Counted from the first letter of the stretch, positions 1 to 8,738 are shown. The stretch is 64,000 bases of DNA from Caulobacter hibisci (GCF_016135805.1 NZ_JADWOX010000002.1:248001-312000), one strand, 5' to 3'. Made by a program: numbers and translations. Notes: a model not told the origin generated them from the letters alone.

Positions 1-308
1 GGAGCCTGGCGGATATGGGCCTGACCGCCGGCCAGGTCCGCCAGCCGCGCCTTGCGTTCCGGGTCCTCGACCGCGACGACGCTCCACAGTTGAAGGTTCG
101 ACGAGGTCGCCGCCGACTGGGCGCTGGCGACCAGGGTCTCCACCACCCCCTCGGCCAGCGGATCGGGCAGATAGGCTCGCACCGACCTGTGGGCCAGCAG
201 GCCCTCGATGGTCGGGTTGAGCAACGCCCCGATCGCGGGGGCTGACTGGCCGTAGCGGGCGCTCAGCAGCGGATGGTCGGTGGGTTGGCGCGCGAGCGAA
301 GCGGGCAT
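1..308 (-). CDS. Nitroreductase family protein, N-terminal part (cut by window edge)
   Basis: The reverse frame from the ATG at 308 reads open to the window edge, giving about 102 residues. The segment with ...LLAHRSVRAYLPDPLAEG... followed by ...SAQSAATSSNLQ.W... is the usual start of NfsA/FRP-type nitroreductases, where the RSVR and the SSNxQ segments contact FMN. Such enzymes are dimeric flavoproteins that use NAD(P)H to reduce nitro compounds, quinones or flavin. It begins 8 bases after the ferredoxin gene and is probably the last gene of that operon. Its neighbours suggest it may supply reduced flavin or handle an aromatic substrate, but this is inference. The substrate and full length cannot be seen. 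Confidence 0.85.
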   Translation of the reverse strand, partial: MPASLARQPTDHPLLSARYGQSAPAIGALLNPTIEGLLAHRSVRAYLPDPLAEGVVETLVASAQSAATSSNLQLWSVVAVEDPERKARLADLAGGQAHIRQA

Positions 309-316
309 GGATTGTC

Positions 317-757
317 CTAACGCGAAGAGGCGGTGGCGGGGGCCTTGTCCGGCGAGGCGGGCTCGGCGGCGGGCTCGATAGGCGGATGCTTCAGCGCGTA
401 GCGGCGGGCCGAGATCTGGGCGCCTTCCATCAGCAGCGGGCCCAGGCGCCAATACTCGGCGAGCGGTTCCTGGTCTCCCGGCGGCGCGTTCCAGATGTGG
501 TCGCGGCGCATCTGGCCCAGCGCGCCCGAGGCCCTGACCGTCTCAGGATCGACGATCTCGGGCCCTCTCTGGTCGGGTCCGACGTAGATGGCGTCGGAGG
601 CGCAGTAGAGCTCGCACATGAAGCAGGTCTGGCATTGGTCCAGGCGGGCGATCACCGGCGGCCCGCCGGCCGGCGACGGGTCCAGCACATGGGTGGGGCA
701 GGCGTTGACGCAGGACCCGCAGCCGTTGCACAGGTCTTCGAAGATATGGGCGATCAT
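317..757 (-). CDS. 4Fe-4S ferredoxin, AsfB-like
   Basis: This 146-residue protein has two cysteine clusters near the N terminus: CNGCGSCVNACP (residues 10-21) and CQTCFMCELYC (about 42-52). They match a two-cluster bacterial ferredoxin. The C-terminal half is a proline/alanine-rich tail of unknown use. The start ATG overlaps the stop of the upstream flavoprotein gene by four bases, so the two are likely translated together. A flavoprotein plus ferredoxin pair of this kind resembles AsfA/AsfB, required for arylsulfonate desulfonation in Pseudomonas putida, and also the AprA/AprB architecture. The AsfB label is inference from pairing and from the sulfur-related neighbours. The ferredoxin fold itself is secure. 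Confidence 0.85.
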   Translation of the reverse strand: MIAHIFEDLCNGCGSCVNACPTHVLDPSPAGGPPVIARLDQCQTCFMCELYCASDAIYVGPDQRGPEIVDPETVRASGALGQMRRDHIWNAPPGDQEPLAEYWRLGPLLMEGAQISARRYALKHPPIEPAAEPASPDKAPATASSR

Positions 758-2346
758 GCCGCGACCTCCACGGCGGTTTGTGGCTTGTCCGCCTCCGGAC
801 GGGTCCAGACCTCGTCCAGACCGCCGACCAGCAGGCGTTTGCCGCCGTCGGGCGACAGGTCCGGCGCGTCGGCCCGGGCGTGCAGGCCTCGCGTCTCGTT
901 GCGGTCGAGCGCCGCGCGGGTCGACCAGCGGGCGCTGGCCACCAGGGCGGCCGTTTCGCGGGCCGCGACCTGGTCGAGGCCCTCGGCTTGCCTGTGGGTC
1001 GCAACGTCATTCCAGGCGTCGTCGAGCCGGACCAGCGACGCCTGCAGCGTCTCCCGGCGGCGCCACAGGGCCTTGTCGTAGCTCAGCATCTCGTCCCGCA
1101 CCGTCTGGATGGCCGCGCGCTCGTCGACCGGCGCGATAGCGCCCGCCGGCCTCAGGCCGGCGCGGCCAGCCGGCGTGGCCCGCTCGCCCGCGCGCACGCC
1201 GTCGGCCTTGGCCAGCCTGGCGCCGGCGATCCCGGCGATCTGGCCCGAGGTCAGGGCCCAGGCCGAGTTGGGCGAGCCGCCGCCGCTGCTGGCGCCGACG
1301 ATCAGCTCGCGCGTCGCCGTGTCGCCGGCCGCGAACAGGCCGCGCACCGTCGTCTGGCAGTCCTCGTCAACGATCCGCAGGCCGCCGGTGCCGCGAATGG
1401 TGCCCTCGCCAAACAGCTTCACCTCGAAGCGCTCGTCGAACAGTCGCACGCCCTTGCGCTGGAACGGCGCGACGGTGGCCGGCTGGATGCGGTGCAGGAT
1501 CGGCCGCAGGGCCGGGGGCGCTTCGCTCAGGTCGGCGAACACCGGCCCTTCCAGCATCGCCTTGGCCAGGGCGCGATGGTGGTCGCGATCGGCCAGGGCG
1601 GGCGGGATGTCCAGCTCTTCGCCGGCCGCGTCGAAGAAGCGCGAGGCGGTGTAGGGCAGGGTTCGGGTCGAGCACCAGGCGGGTGAAAGGGTGTAGATGC
1701 TGGAAAATTCCATCCCCGACAGCTCGGCGCCGGCCTCAGCCGCCATCAGGTGCCCGTCGCCGGTGTTGGTGTGGCTGCCGATCAGGCCGGAACGGAAGGC
1801 GCAGCCGCCGGTGGCCAGGATCACCGCCCCGGCGCGGATGGTCCACGCCCGGCGGTCCAGCCGCGCATAGCCGGCCGCTCCGGCGACCGAACCGTCCTGG
1901 TGCAGCAGCAGTTCCAGCGCCGGATGGTGGTCGAGCACCCGCACGCCGCTGTCGAGGGCGTAGGCGCGCAAGGCCCGCAGGTATTCGGGGCCGCGCACGC
2001 CCGGATAGTAGGTGTTTCCGTCGCCGTCCTTGCCGAAGGCGTAGTAGGGCGCAAGCTGCGGCAGGGTCCGCCAGGTGACGTCGATCACCCGCTCCATCCA
2101 CGCCTTTTCGGCCAGGCCGTAGCTGCTGGGATAGCGCTTCTCGATGGTCGCCTGGCGCTGCTTGGGATCCGGCGGAACCCACCAGTGGCCGGGACCGGCC
2201 GTCGCGGTGACGCCGCTGGTCCCGACAAAGCCCTTGTCGACCAGCGTCACCGACGCGCCTTGCTGCGCCGCCGCGATGGCCGCCCAGGCCGCCGCCATGC
2301 CGCCGCCGATGACCAGCACCTCGGTCGACAGATCCAAACCGCTCAT
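754..2346 (-). CDS. FAD-dependent fumarate reductase/succinate dehydrogenase-type flavoprotein, AsfA-like
   Basis: This 530-residue protein begins with a Rossmann dinucleotide-binding motif (VLVIGGGMAAAWAAIAA, residues 11-27). It contains the family's second FAD segment (ILATGGCAF, then HTNTGDGHLMAAEAGAEL). The C-terminal helical part matches the flavoprotein subunits of fumarate reductase, succinate dehydrogenase and APS reductase. No signal peptide is visible, so it is probably cytoplasmic. It overlaps the ferredoxin gene by four bases, which suggests an electron-transfer pair. The best functional guess is the AsfA role, passing electrons to an oxygenase or reductase that desulfonates aromatic sulfonates. 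A true AprA would also be adjacent to sulfate reduction genes, which are absent. Family confidence is high and pathway confidence moderate. Confidence 0.85.
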   Translation of the reverse strand: MSGLDLSTEVLVIGGGMAAAWAAIAAAQQGASVTLVDKGFVGTSGVTATAGPGHWWVPPDPKQRQATIEKRYPSSYGLAEKAWMERVIDVTWRTLPQLAPYYAFGKDGDGNTYYPGVRGPEYLRALRAYALDSGVRVLDHHPALELLLHQDGSVAGAAGYARLDRRAWTIRAGAVILATGGCAFRSGLIGSHTNTGDGHLMAAEAGAELSGMEFSSIYTLSPAWCSTRTLPYTASRFFDAAGEELDIPPALADRDHHRALAKAMLEGPVFADLSEAPPALRPILHRIQPATVAPFQRKGVRLFDERFEVKLFGEGTIRGTGGLRIVDEDCQTTVRGLFAAGDTATRELIVGASSGGGSPNSAWALTSGQIAGIAGARLAKADGVRAGERATPAGRAGLRPAGAIAPVDERAAIQTVRDEMLSYDKALWRRRETLQASLVRLDDAWNDVATHRQAEGLDQVAARETAALVASARWSTRAALDRNETRGLHARADAPDLSPDGGKRLLVGGLDEVWTRPEADKPQTAVEVAA

Positions 2347-2521
2347 GCGTCCCCGTAAGTCTTCGCCGGCGTCTCTTGGCCCCCGTGGGCGACGACCGAC
2401 GTCCGTTTCATGTCGAGGGCGAACCTAGGTCTTCGCCGCCGCCAGGGATAACGAGGCGTTCTCATGCCGAATATTCAGCGGCGTCATGGATGCGCGGCGC
2501 TTCTGACTTGGTCGACGGGGT

Positions 2522-3946
2522 TCAGGCTGTCGCGGGGCGGGGCGATCGCCCGCTCAGCAGGTCGCCCGCGCCCGCCGGCAGCCGTTGGAACAGCGGCAGC
2601 GACAGCAGCGATAGCCCGCCCATCACGAAGAAGCCGATTGAGATGTCCTGGGTGGTGAAGGCGTCGCCGTGGCGCAGGGCCAGCAGGCTTTGCAGGGTGG
2701 TCGCCGCCAGGGCCACGCCCAGGCTCTGGGCCAGTTCCTGGGTCATGCTGGCCAGGGCGCTGGCGCCGCCCAGCGACCGGTCGGGCACGTCGGCGTAGCA
2801 GAGCGCCGACAGGGCGGTGAACTGCAGCGAGCGCAGGAACCCGCCGAGCAGCAGCAGGGCGAAGATCAGCGCGTGCGGTGTCGAGGCCTGGAACAGGCCG
2901 ATGCCCGCCAGCAGCAGGCCGGTCAGGGCGCCGTTGACGATCAGCACCCGGCGAAAGCCGTAGCGTCGCAGCAGCGCCGTTGCCGGGGCCTTCATCAGCA
3001 GCGCGCCCATGGCCCCGGCGAACGAGATGACGCCCGAGCGCAGGGGCGACATCCCGAAGCCGACCTGCAACAGCAGGACCAGCAGGATCGGCGAGGCGCC
3101 CATGGCCACCCGCCACACGCCGCCGCCGAAGATGGCCACGTTCATCGGCGGGATGCGCAGCAGCGACAGGTCCAGGATCGGCGAGGGCGCCGACTTGGCG
3201 TGCCGGGCGTAGGCCGCCAGCGACAGGGCGCCCAGCGCCGCGAGGCCGGCGATCGCGGCCGGCGGCCAGCTGGGCCGCCCGACTTCGCCGAGCGCCGTCA
3301 CCAGGGCCGCGACGCCGCTTCCGGCCAGCACGAAGCCCCAGAGGTCGAGGCGGCCGCCGGCCTCGCCGCGCAGGTCCGGAATGACCAGCAGCGCGGCGAC
3401 CAGCCCCATCAGCCCGATGGGCGCGCTGAGCAGGAAGATCCACCGCCACGAGGCGGCCTCGACGATGACGCCGCCGATCAGCGGGCCGAGGATCGGCCCC
3501 AGCACCGCCGGAACGGTCAGGATCGACATGGCCTTGACGATCTGGTCGCGCGGCGTGGCCCGCAGGATCACGACCCGCCCCACCGGGGTCATCAGGGCGC
3601 CGGCCACGCCTTGCAGCACCCGCGCGGCCAGCAGTTGCGTCAGGTCGGTGGCCAGGCCGCATAGGGCCGAGGACAGGGCGAACAGGGCCATCGCCGCGCA
3701 GAACACGTTGCGGGCCCCGAAGCGATTGGCCGTCCAGTCGCTGAGCGGGATGCAGACGGCGACACTGAGCATGTAGGCGCTGATCGCCAGATTGAGCCGG
3801 ACGGGGCTTTCGCCCAGAGCCTGGGCCATGGTCGGCAGGGCCGTGGCGATGGCCGTGCCCTCCAGTCCCTGCATCAGCAGGCCGCAGCCGACGACCAGCG
3901 GGATCAGGACGGAGGACGCGTCGGGGCGCTCGGAAAGGCGTGGCAA
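2522..3946 (-). CDS. MFS transporter, DHA2 (EmrB/QacA) type
   Basis: This 474-residue protein has about 14 hydrophobic segments, the number typical of the DHA2 drug:H+ antiporter group. The N-terminal GLEGTAIATALPTMAQALG segment corresponds to motif C/D1 of that group, and LSDWTANRFGARNVF is the loop 2-3 motif A. The family exports hydrophobic compounds with proton exchange across the inner membrane. The gene sits 175 bases upstream of the AsfA-like gene on the same strand, so it could be transcribed with it or separately. Its substrate is unknown. In this locus it might export a desulfonation product, which is speculation. Confidence 0.88.
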   Translation of the reverse strand: MPRLSERPDASSVLIPLVVGCGLLMQGLEGTAIATALPTMAQALGESPVRLNLAISAYMLSVAVCIPLSDWTANRFGARNVFCAAMALFALSSALCGLATDLTQLLAARVLQGVAGALMTPVGRVVILRATPRDQIVKAMSILTVPAVLGPILGPLIGGVIVEAASWRWIFLLSAPIGLMGLVAALLVIPDLRGEAGGRLDLWGFVLAGSGVAALVTALGEVGRPSWPPAAIAGLAALGALSLAAYARHAKSAPSPILDLSLLRIPPMNVAIFGGGVWRVAMGASPILLVLLLQVGFGMSPLRSGVISFAGAMGALLMKAPATALLRRYGFRRVLIVNGALTGLLLAGIGLFQASTPHALIFALLLLGGFLRSLQFTALSALCYADVPDRSLGGASALASMTQELAQSLGVALAATTLQSLLALRHGDAFTTQDISIGFFVMGGLSLLSLPLFQRLPAGAGDLLSGRSPRPATA

Positions 3947-4116
3947 GCGGGATCGATCTTCGGAAGGCGCGTCCGCCCGAGCGCGAGGCGCGGCGTCGGC
4001 GGAGGCGCGTGAGAGTGTGCGCCCGGCAAACTAGGGAGCGCCGCCGCGCGAAACACGCGAGTTTCGCCAATAGGTCGGATGAGCCGCCGCAATGAAGCTT
4101 GGGCGCAAGGCGCGAT

Positions 4117-4144
4117 GGGCCGCTCCCTTCGGCGGAAGCGGCCC
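4117..4144 (-). terminator. Stem-loop after the TauD-type gene
   Basis: Perfect 8-bp arms GGGCCGCT (4117-4124) and AGCGGCCC (4137-4144) lie 13 bases past the stop of the dioxygenase gene. No T-run follows on the minus strand, so it is a weak intrinsic terminator or an mRNA 3' stabiliser. Confidence 0.45.
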
Positions 4145-4156
4145 TGGTCGAAAGCG

Positions 4157-5026
4157 CTAGAGGTCGGTCCAGAGCGGTTCGTCGGCGATCAGCACGCGGT
4201 CCAGCAGGCGAGGGAAGTCGCCGTAGTTGCGGATGGCGATGTGCACGGCGGCGCGATTGTCCCAGAAGGCCACCGAGCCGGGGCGCCACTTGAAGCGTAC
4301 CTGGTATTCGGGCTTGCGGTACTGGTCGAGAATCTCGGTCAGCAGCGCGTTGCTTTCGGCCCGGTCCAGTCCGATGATCTGCGGCTTCTGGGTGAAGTTC
4401 ACCCACAAGATCGAGGCGCCGGTCTCGCGGTGCTTGCGGACGATCGGATGGGCCACGATCGGATAGTCATGACCGGCCGCCAGCAGGGCGTCGCGGAAAT
4501 CGTGGGTGACGTGCAGGCCTTCCAGCCGCGCCTTGGTCTCGGGCTTCAGGCCTTCATAGGCCGCGCCGGCGTCCACCCACACGGTGTCGCCGCCGACCTC
4601 GGGCAGGTCGATCGCCCGCAGCACCGCGCCCCAGGTCGGCACCAGCCGCCAGCTGGTGTCGCTGTGGTAGCCGGCCTGCACCAGGCCCGCGCCCGCCGCC
4701 TTGCGGGCCTCGAACAGCTGCAGGTCCGGCGGCTCGATCTTGTGGATCGGCTTGTTGTCGACGTCCGAGCGCGTGGTGGGGTGGGTGTAGAGCGGGCCGA
4801 AATTGCCGGCGAAGGCGGCCTGGGTTTCGGCGGTCAGCGCGTGCTGGTCGCGGAAGAACACCACCTTGTAGCGTAGCAGCGCGGCCTTGATGAAATCCCG
4901 GTTCTCGAGGCTCAGCGGGCGGCTGAGATCGACGCCGCCGATCTCGGCGCCGATCGTCGGCTCGAGGGGCGAAAGCGTAAGGGGCGCAGCTTTGGTTTCG
5001 GGGCGTCGCTCAAGGGTGACCGTCAT
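4157..5026 (-). CDS. TauD/TfdA-family Fe(II)/2-oxoglutarate dioxygenase
   Basis: This 289-residue protein belongs to the family that splits taurine, alkylsulfonates or alkyl sulfate esters with O2 and 2-oxoglutarate, releasing sulfite or sulfate. The iron-binding facial triad is visible: HSD (His121, Asp123) and the distal His262 in AAVHIAIRNYG. Arg273 in the FPRLLDRV segment is placed to bind the 2-oxoglutarate carboxylate. The length matches TauD/AtsK. It lies directly downstream of the sulfonate-type binding protein gene, separated by an AT-richer 228-base gap that may hold its own promoter. The exact substrate (taurine, other sulfonate or sulfate ester) cannot be read from the sequence. 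Confidence 0.92.
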   Translation of the reverse strand: MTVTLERRPETKAAPLTLSPLEPTIGAEIGGVDLSRPLSLENRDFIKAALLRYKVVFFRDQHALTAETQAAFAGNFGPLYTHPTTRSDVDNKPIHKIEPPDLQLFEARKAAGAGLVQAGYHSDTSWRLVPTWGAVLRAIDLPEVGGDTVWVDAGAAYEGLKPETKARLEGLHVTHDFRDALLAAGHDYPIVAHPIVRKHRETGASILWVNFTQKPQIIGLDRAESNALLTEILDQYRKPEYQVRFKWRPGSVAFWDNRAAVHIAIRNYGDFPRLLDRVLIADEPLWTDL

Positions 5027-5220
5027 GGAAGTTCCTCCGCGCGGTCATCCATCGGCCGCCTGCAAAAGCTATGTCCGCGGAAGGCTTGAGGTCATGCGAG
5101 TTTGTAAAATAACGCTGGAGAATGTCGCTAATATATTGAGCTTAGTGCGTGGCTGAGTGTCGTGAATGTTGTTGAGTGGCGATCGTATGCTCGATCGCGC
5201 GTAATGTAATTTGAGCGAAT

Positions 5221-5239
5221 TCGTCAATCGGTTTGACGA
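5221..5239 (-). terminator. Weak stem-loop after the first binding-protein gene
   Basis: Arms TCGTCAA (5221-5227) and TTGACGA (5233-5239) flank a five-base loop, 15 bases past the stop of the binding-protein gene. The stem is short and no clear T-run follows. It could equally be an operator for the dioxygenase gene. Confidence 0.3.
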
Positions 5240-5254
5240 GTTTCTGGGCGACGC

Positions 5255-6322
5255 TCAAGCGCCTTGAGGGCGGGCGATGTCCGGCCACAGATCGTTGAAG
5301 CGCCGATCGTAGCCGCTGGCGTCCAGGGGCGGCAGGCGATCGATCACGCCGGCCTTGAGGTAGCGAGTAAGCGTTCGGCGCTGCTGGACCAGGATCTCGT
5401 CGTCGATCGGCGAGAAGCCGGCGGCCGTACTCGTTGCGGCGCTGTAGCGGGCGACCGAGAGCGGCACGCGGGTCGATGTCGCCAGCGATTGGGCGAAGGC
5501 CTCGGGATTGGCGCGCGCCCACTGGTTGGCCCGGACATAGCGCGCCAGGAAATCGCGCAACTGAGGCTCCTTGGCGTCCAGCGACTTGGCGTTGGCGGCC
5601 AGGAAGGACGAGATCGCGCCGACCTGCCGCAGTGAGCCGGCGTCCGCGAGAACGCGGTCGCCGTCTTCCTCGATCGCAATGCCGACATAGGATCCCCAGG
5701 TCGACCAAGCGTCGATCGATCCTGCCGCGAGGGCGGCCTTGGAGTCGTTGTTGTTCAGAAAGACGAAGTCGACCGCGCGGGCGTCTACGCCGGCCTTTTC
5801 GAGCAAGCGCAGGGCCGTGTCGTGGCCGGCGGATCCGCGAATAGTCGCCAGGCGTCGGCCCCTGAGGTCGGCCAGGCTTCGGAAGGGCGAGTCCTTGCGC
5901 ACCACGATGGCGGCGCTGCGACCGGCGTCCTTGTCCAGCGAGACGATGCGCGAGGCCAGCGCCACCTTGATCGGCGCGCCATTGGCGTAGGCGAAGGCGA
6001 ACGGGGCTGCGCCCACGCCGCCAAGGTCTATAGCCCCGGCCGACAGGGCTTCCAGCAGCGGCGCGGCGGCCGGCAGTTCGACCCATTCCAGCGTGTACGG
6101 AAGATCCTCGAGAACGCCCGCACCGCTGAGCAGGGCGTGGGCGTTGCCGCGCTGGTCGCCGATCTTGAGCACCGGCCGCCGGTCCGTGGCGCCGGCCTTG
6201 GGGCGTGTGGTGAGCGCCAGGCCGGTGGCGGCGACGCCGGCCGCGACGATCCCTCCGCCGATCAGCAGGTTGCGTCGGCTGAAGCGTGACGGCGTGTCTA
6301 TTGGCTCTTGCTGGTCGGACAT
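5255..6322 (-). CDS. ABC-type sulfonate/taurine substrate-binding protein (SsuA/TauA type), Tat-exported
   Basis: This 355-residue protein has an N-terminal twin-arginine segment (SRRNLLIGGGIVAAGVAA, about residues 15-32), so it is probably exported folded to the periplasm. The mature part has the type 2 periplasmic-binding fold pattern of SsuA/TauA, including GAIDLGGVGAAPFAFAYANG and RGSAGHDTALRLLEKAG. The family delivers aliphatic sulfonates, taurine or similar to an ABC importer. No permease or ATPase is nearby, so the partner must be elsewhere. A GGAGG sequence about 10 bases before the ATG supports the start. It is clearly related to the second binding protein at 6721-7647. Confidence 0.9.
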   Translation of the reverse strand: MSDQQEPIDTPSRFSRRNLLIGGGIVAAGVAATGLALTTRPKAGATDRRPVLKIGDQRGNAHALLSGAGVLEDLPYTLEWVELPAAAPLLEALSAGAIDLGGVGAAPFAFAYANGAPIKVALASRIVSLDKDAGRSAAIVVRKDSPFRSLADLRGRRLATIRGSAGHDTALRLLEKAGVDARAVDFVFLNNNDSKAALAAGSIDAWSTWGSYVGIAIEEDGDRVLADAGSLRQVGAISSFLAANAKSLDAKEPQLRDFLARYVRANQWARANPEAFAQSLATSTRVPLSVARYSAATSTAAGFSPIDDEILVQQRRTLTRYLKAGVIDRLPPLDASGYDRRFNDLWPDIARPQGA

Positions 6323-6720
6323 GTCCTTGATCCTCCGCGCTCGAGCTTATCCAGGATGAGAAAAGCCGAGCAAACGCGTGCTTCTCATCATCGGTATCAG
6401 TGGCGGTGAACAGCTCTGGCCAGCGTGGGAAATTCGCGGTCGCGTGCGGTTTATCTTCAGGGGCGCGCAGAATTATTGGGGCCGATTTGGCCTGTGGCGC
6501 GGCGCGGGATTGGCCTCGGAGGCGGCCCGCCGCCGCCGAGCAGGGCGTGACGCAGCGGCGCAGCTGGGCCTGTGCGGCGAGCGGTCGATCGATTTTGACT
6601 CCCTTCTGGCGAGTCGCTGGCAAGCACGAGGGGCCTTGGTGGATCAGTGCCGTATGGCTAGGAAGCCTGGCAGGCCACCCGTGTTCGAGCCAGTTTCCGG
6701 GCTGCACACGGCCCTATCAG
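6323..6720. other. 398-base intergenic region
   Basis: This separates the two binding-protein genes. Apart from the inverted repeat at 6355-6389 and a likely promoter for the 5255-6322 gene, I see no convincing gene, RNA or repeat. The open frames here have no family resemblance. Confidence 0.5.
6355..6389 (-). promoter_or_regulatory. Inverted repeat in the leader/promoter of the binding-protein gene
   Basis: GATGAGAAAAGC (6355-6366) and GCTTCTCATC (6380-6389) can pair over ten positions with two bulged A residues. The repeat lies 33 bases upstream of the start codon. It could be an operator, for example for a LysR-type sulfur regulator, or a leader hairpin. It does not resemble a known riboswitch class to me. 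Confidence 0.4.
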
Positions 6721-7647
6721 TCAGAGCGCAGAAAAGGCGTGTGACACGGGGCGATCAGCGGCTAGGGAGCCGGCGTCGCGGAAGGTCGCGGCCAATCCCG
6801 ACTGGTAGGCGACAAAGTCCGCGTCGAGCGGCGCTGGACGCCAATGCTGACGATCGACCGTGTAGCTGGCCACATCCTCCGGGGCGCCGGTGGTCTGGGC
6901 CAGAGCCTTGGCGGCGACGGTCGGGTGATCGTTGGTCCAGGCCGCAGCGTCTCTGACCCGCCTCAGATAGTCCTTCAGCAGCGGCCGGCGCTCGGCGATG
7001 GCCTGCTCGGAAGCGACCTGCAGCAGGTAGTTGCGCACGAGGCCCAACCCATCGACGCCCAGGCGGACCGGATCGTGCAGCAGGGCCGCGGCGATGAACG
7101 GCGGCCAGGTGGCCCAGCCATCGATCGCGCCGGCCCCCAGGGCCGCCTTGCCCTCTGCCGGCGACAGGAAGGCCCAGTCGACGTCGGCGGGCGTCAGGCC
7201 AGCCTTCGCCAGGGCCCGCAGCACCAGGAAGTGGCCGGCAGAGCCGCGCGGGACGGCGATCTTCTTGCCCTTGAGGTCGGCCGGACCACGGATGGCCGAC
7301 GTTTTGGGGACCAGCACCCCGGAGGCGCCGGCGACGTCCTCGGCCCGCTGGGCCTGAACGGCCTTGATGGCCTTGCCGGCCTGGTAGGCGAACTGGAACG
7401 AGGCGTCGCCGGTGGTGGTGACGTCGACGGTGCCGGCGGCCATCGCCTCCAGCACTTCCTGGCCGGTGGCGAAACTGCTCCAGGCGATCTCGTAGGGCGC
7501 GCCGGCCAGGGCGCCGGACGCCTCCAGCGTCGCGCGCATCGGCCCCGTCAGCGCGCCGACCCGCAGAACAGCCAGGGGAGAACGCTTGCACGCCGCCAGC
7601 AGAAGGGGCGCGCTGAGGATCGAGCGGCGCGAGAGTTGGATGGTCAT
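6721..7647 (-). CDS. Second sulfonate-type ABC substrate-binding protein, probable Tat lipoprotein
   Basis: The protein is 308 residues from the ATG at 7645-7647. Its start overlaps the stop of the upstream oxidoreductase by one base (TGATG), which supports this start over one 51 codons upstream. The N terminus has SRRSIL followed by the lipobox-like LLLAAC, so it may be a Tat-exported lipoprotein with Cys20 lipidated. The core repeats features of the 5255-6322 protein, notably RGSAGHFLVLRALAKAG and GAIDGWATWPPF, so the two are paralogues. The family binds sulfonates or related organic anions for import. No transporter subunits lie beside it. The ligand is unknown. Confidence 0.87.
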   Translation of the reverse strand: MTIQLSRRSILSAPLLLAACKRSPLAVLRVGALTGPMRATLEASGALAGAPYEIAWSSFATGQEVLEAMAAGTVDVTTTGDASFQFAYQAGKAIKAVQAQRAEDVAGASGVLVPKTSAIRGPADLKGKKIAVPRGSAGHFLVLRALAKAGLTPADVDWAFLSPAEGKAALGAGAIDGWATWPPFIAAALLHDPVRLGVDGLGLVRNYLLQVASEQAIAERRPLLKDYLRRVRDAAAWTNDHPTVAAKALAQTTGAPEDVASYTVDRQHWRPAPLDADFVAYQSGLAATFRDAGSLAADRPVSHAFSAL

Positions 7648-8648
7648 CAAAGCCTCACCACGGTTTTGCCCAGGCTCCTGCCGGCGATCAGATCGACGAA
7701 GGCCTGCGGGGTTGCATCGAGGCCATCGCGCACCTGGGTCTCGGTCCGGATCGCGCCGCGGCGCAGCCAGCCGCCGACGCTGCGTTGAAAGGCGGGCCAC
7801 AGGCGCTGATAGTCACGCACGTGATAGGACCTGAGCCCGACCTGCGAGGTCATCATCCGCCAGGTCCAGGCGCCGGCCCGTTCCGAGAAGGGCGTGGCGC
7901 TGTCATAGGCCGAGACCATGCCGCACACCGCGACCCGGCCCTGGGGATTGATCAACGACAGGGCCGCGTCCAACTGGGCGCCGCCGACGTTGTCGAAATA
8001 GACGTCCAGGCCGTCGGGCAGGGCGGCCGCGAGGCGCTCGCGCCAGTCGGCCTGCTTGTAGTCGATCACGGTCTCGACGCCGGCGACGTCCGCCAGCCAG
8101 GCTTGCTTGTCCGCCGATCCGACGGTGGCCACCGTCCGGCAACCGATCAGCCGGGCCAACTGGACGGCGAGACTCCCCACCGACCCCGCGGCCGAGGAAA
8201 CCAGGACGCTCTCGCCAGGCCGTGCCCGTGCGATCTCGATCAGGCCGACATAGGCGAAGAACCCGCCCACTCCCAGCGGCCCCATGTGCCATTCCAGCGG
8301 ATACTCGCCGGCGACGATCTTTCGCGTTTCCTCGCCGCGACCGACGGCGAAATCGCGCAGGCCCTTGTAGTGCCCAACGAGTTCGCCGGGCGCATAGTCG
8401 GAGTGGCGGGACTCCACGACCTCGCCGATCGAGAAGCTGTGCAGCCCCGCGTTCAGAGGCGCGGTTCCGTTGGCGAAGAACATCCGCCGCACCGGGTCGA
8501 TGGACAGCAGGCGGTTGGCGATCAGGAACTCGCCCGGCGCAAGGTCGGGCAGGGCGGCTTCGGCGATGGCGAAATCGGCGGTGCTCAAGGGGCCGGCCGG
8601 ACGGCGGACGATGTGCACCTCTCTGGCGGTGCTGGGACTGGACGTCAT
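7647..8648 (-). CDS. NADP-dependent medium-chain oxidoreductase (CurA/leukotriene B4 dehydrogenase type)
   Basis: The protein is 333 residues from the ATG at 8646-8648. It has the zinc-free MDR layout: an N-terminal GroES-like part with LSIDPVRRMFF, then the Rossmann motif SAAGSVGSLAVQLARLIG (about 150-167), and the family segments YKQADW and YFDNVGG. These enzymes reduce carbon-carbon double bonds of enones with NADPH in the cytoplasm. It is coupled by a one-base overlap to the binding-protein gene and lies 90 bases after the TonB receptor gene. Its role in this cluster, perhaps processing an imported organosulfur compound, is not known. An alternative start 26 codons upstream has no better ribosome site. 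Confidence 0.88.
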   Translation of the reverse strand: MTSSPSTAREVHIVRRPAGPLSTADFAIAEAALPDLAPGEFLIANRLLSIDPVRRMFFANGTAPLNAGLHSFSIGEVVESRHSDYAPGELVGHYKGLRDFAVGRGEETRKIVAGEYPLEWHMGPLGVGGFFAYVGLIEIARARPGESVLVSSAAGSVGSLAVQLARLIGCRTVATVGSADKQAWLADVAGVETVIDYKQADWRERLAAALPDGLDVYFDNVGGAQLDAALSLINPQGRVAVCGMVSAYDSATPFSERAGAWTWRMMTSQVGLRSYHVRDYQRLWPAFQRSVGGWLRRGAIRTETQVRDGLDATPQAFVDLIAGRSLGKTVVRL

Positions 8649-8700
8649 GGCGGCTCTTCCAGGAAGTCGGGGAGGGGCGGTTCGACTGGGATAGGGGCAG

Positions 8701-8727
8701 GACGCCGCCGCCCGGGACGGCGGCATC
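8701..8727 (-). terminator. Stem-loop after the TonB receptor gene
   Basis: Arms GACGCCGCCG (8701-8710) and CGGCGGCATC (8718-8727) pair over ten positions, one of them G-U, around a seven-base loop. It starts 12 bases past the receptor stop. No long T-run follows, so it may attenuate rather than stop transcription into the oxidoreductase gene. Confidence 0.5.
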
Positions 8728-8738
8728 CGAGTTCGGCG

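Noticed and set aside
6378..6956. Open plus-strand frames in the gap between the two binding-protein genes
   Set aside because: They run into antisense of a real gene and show no family features.
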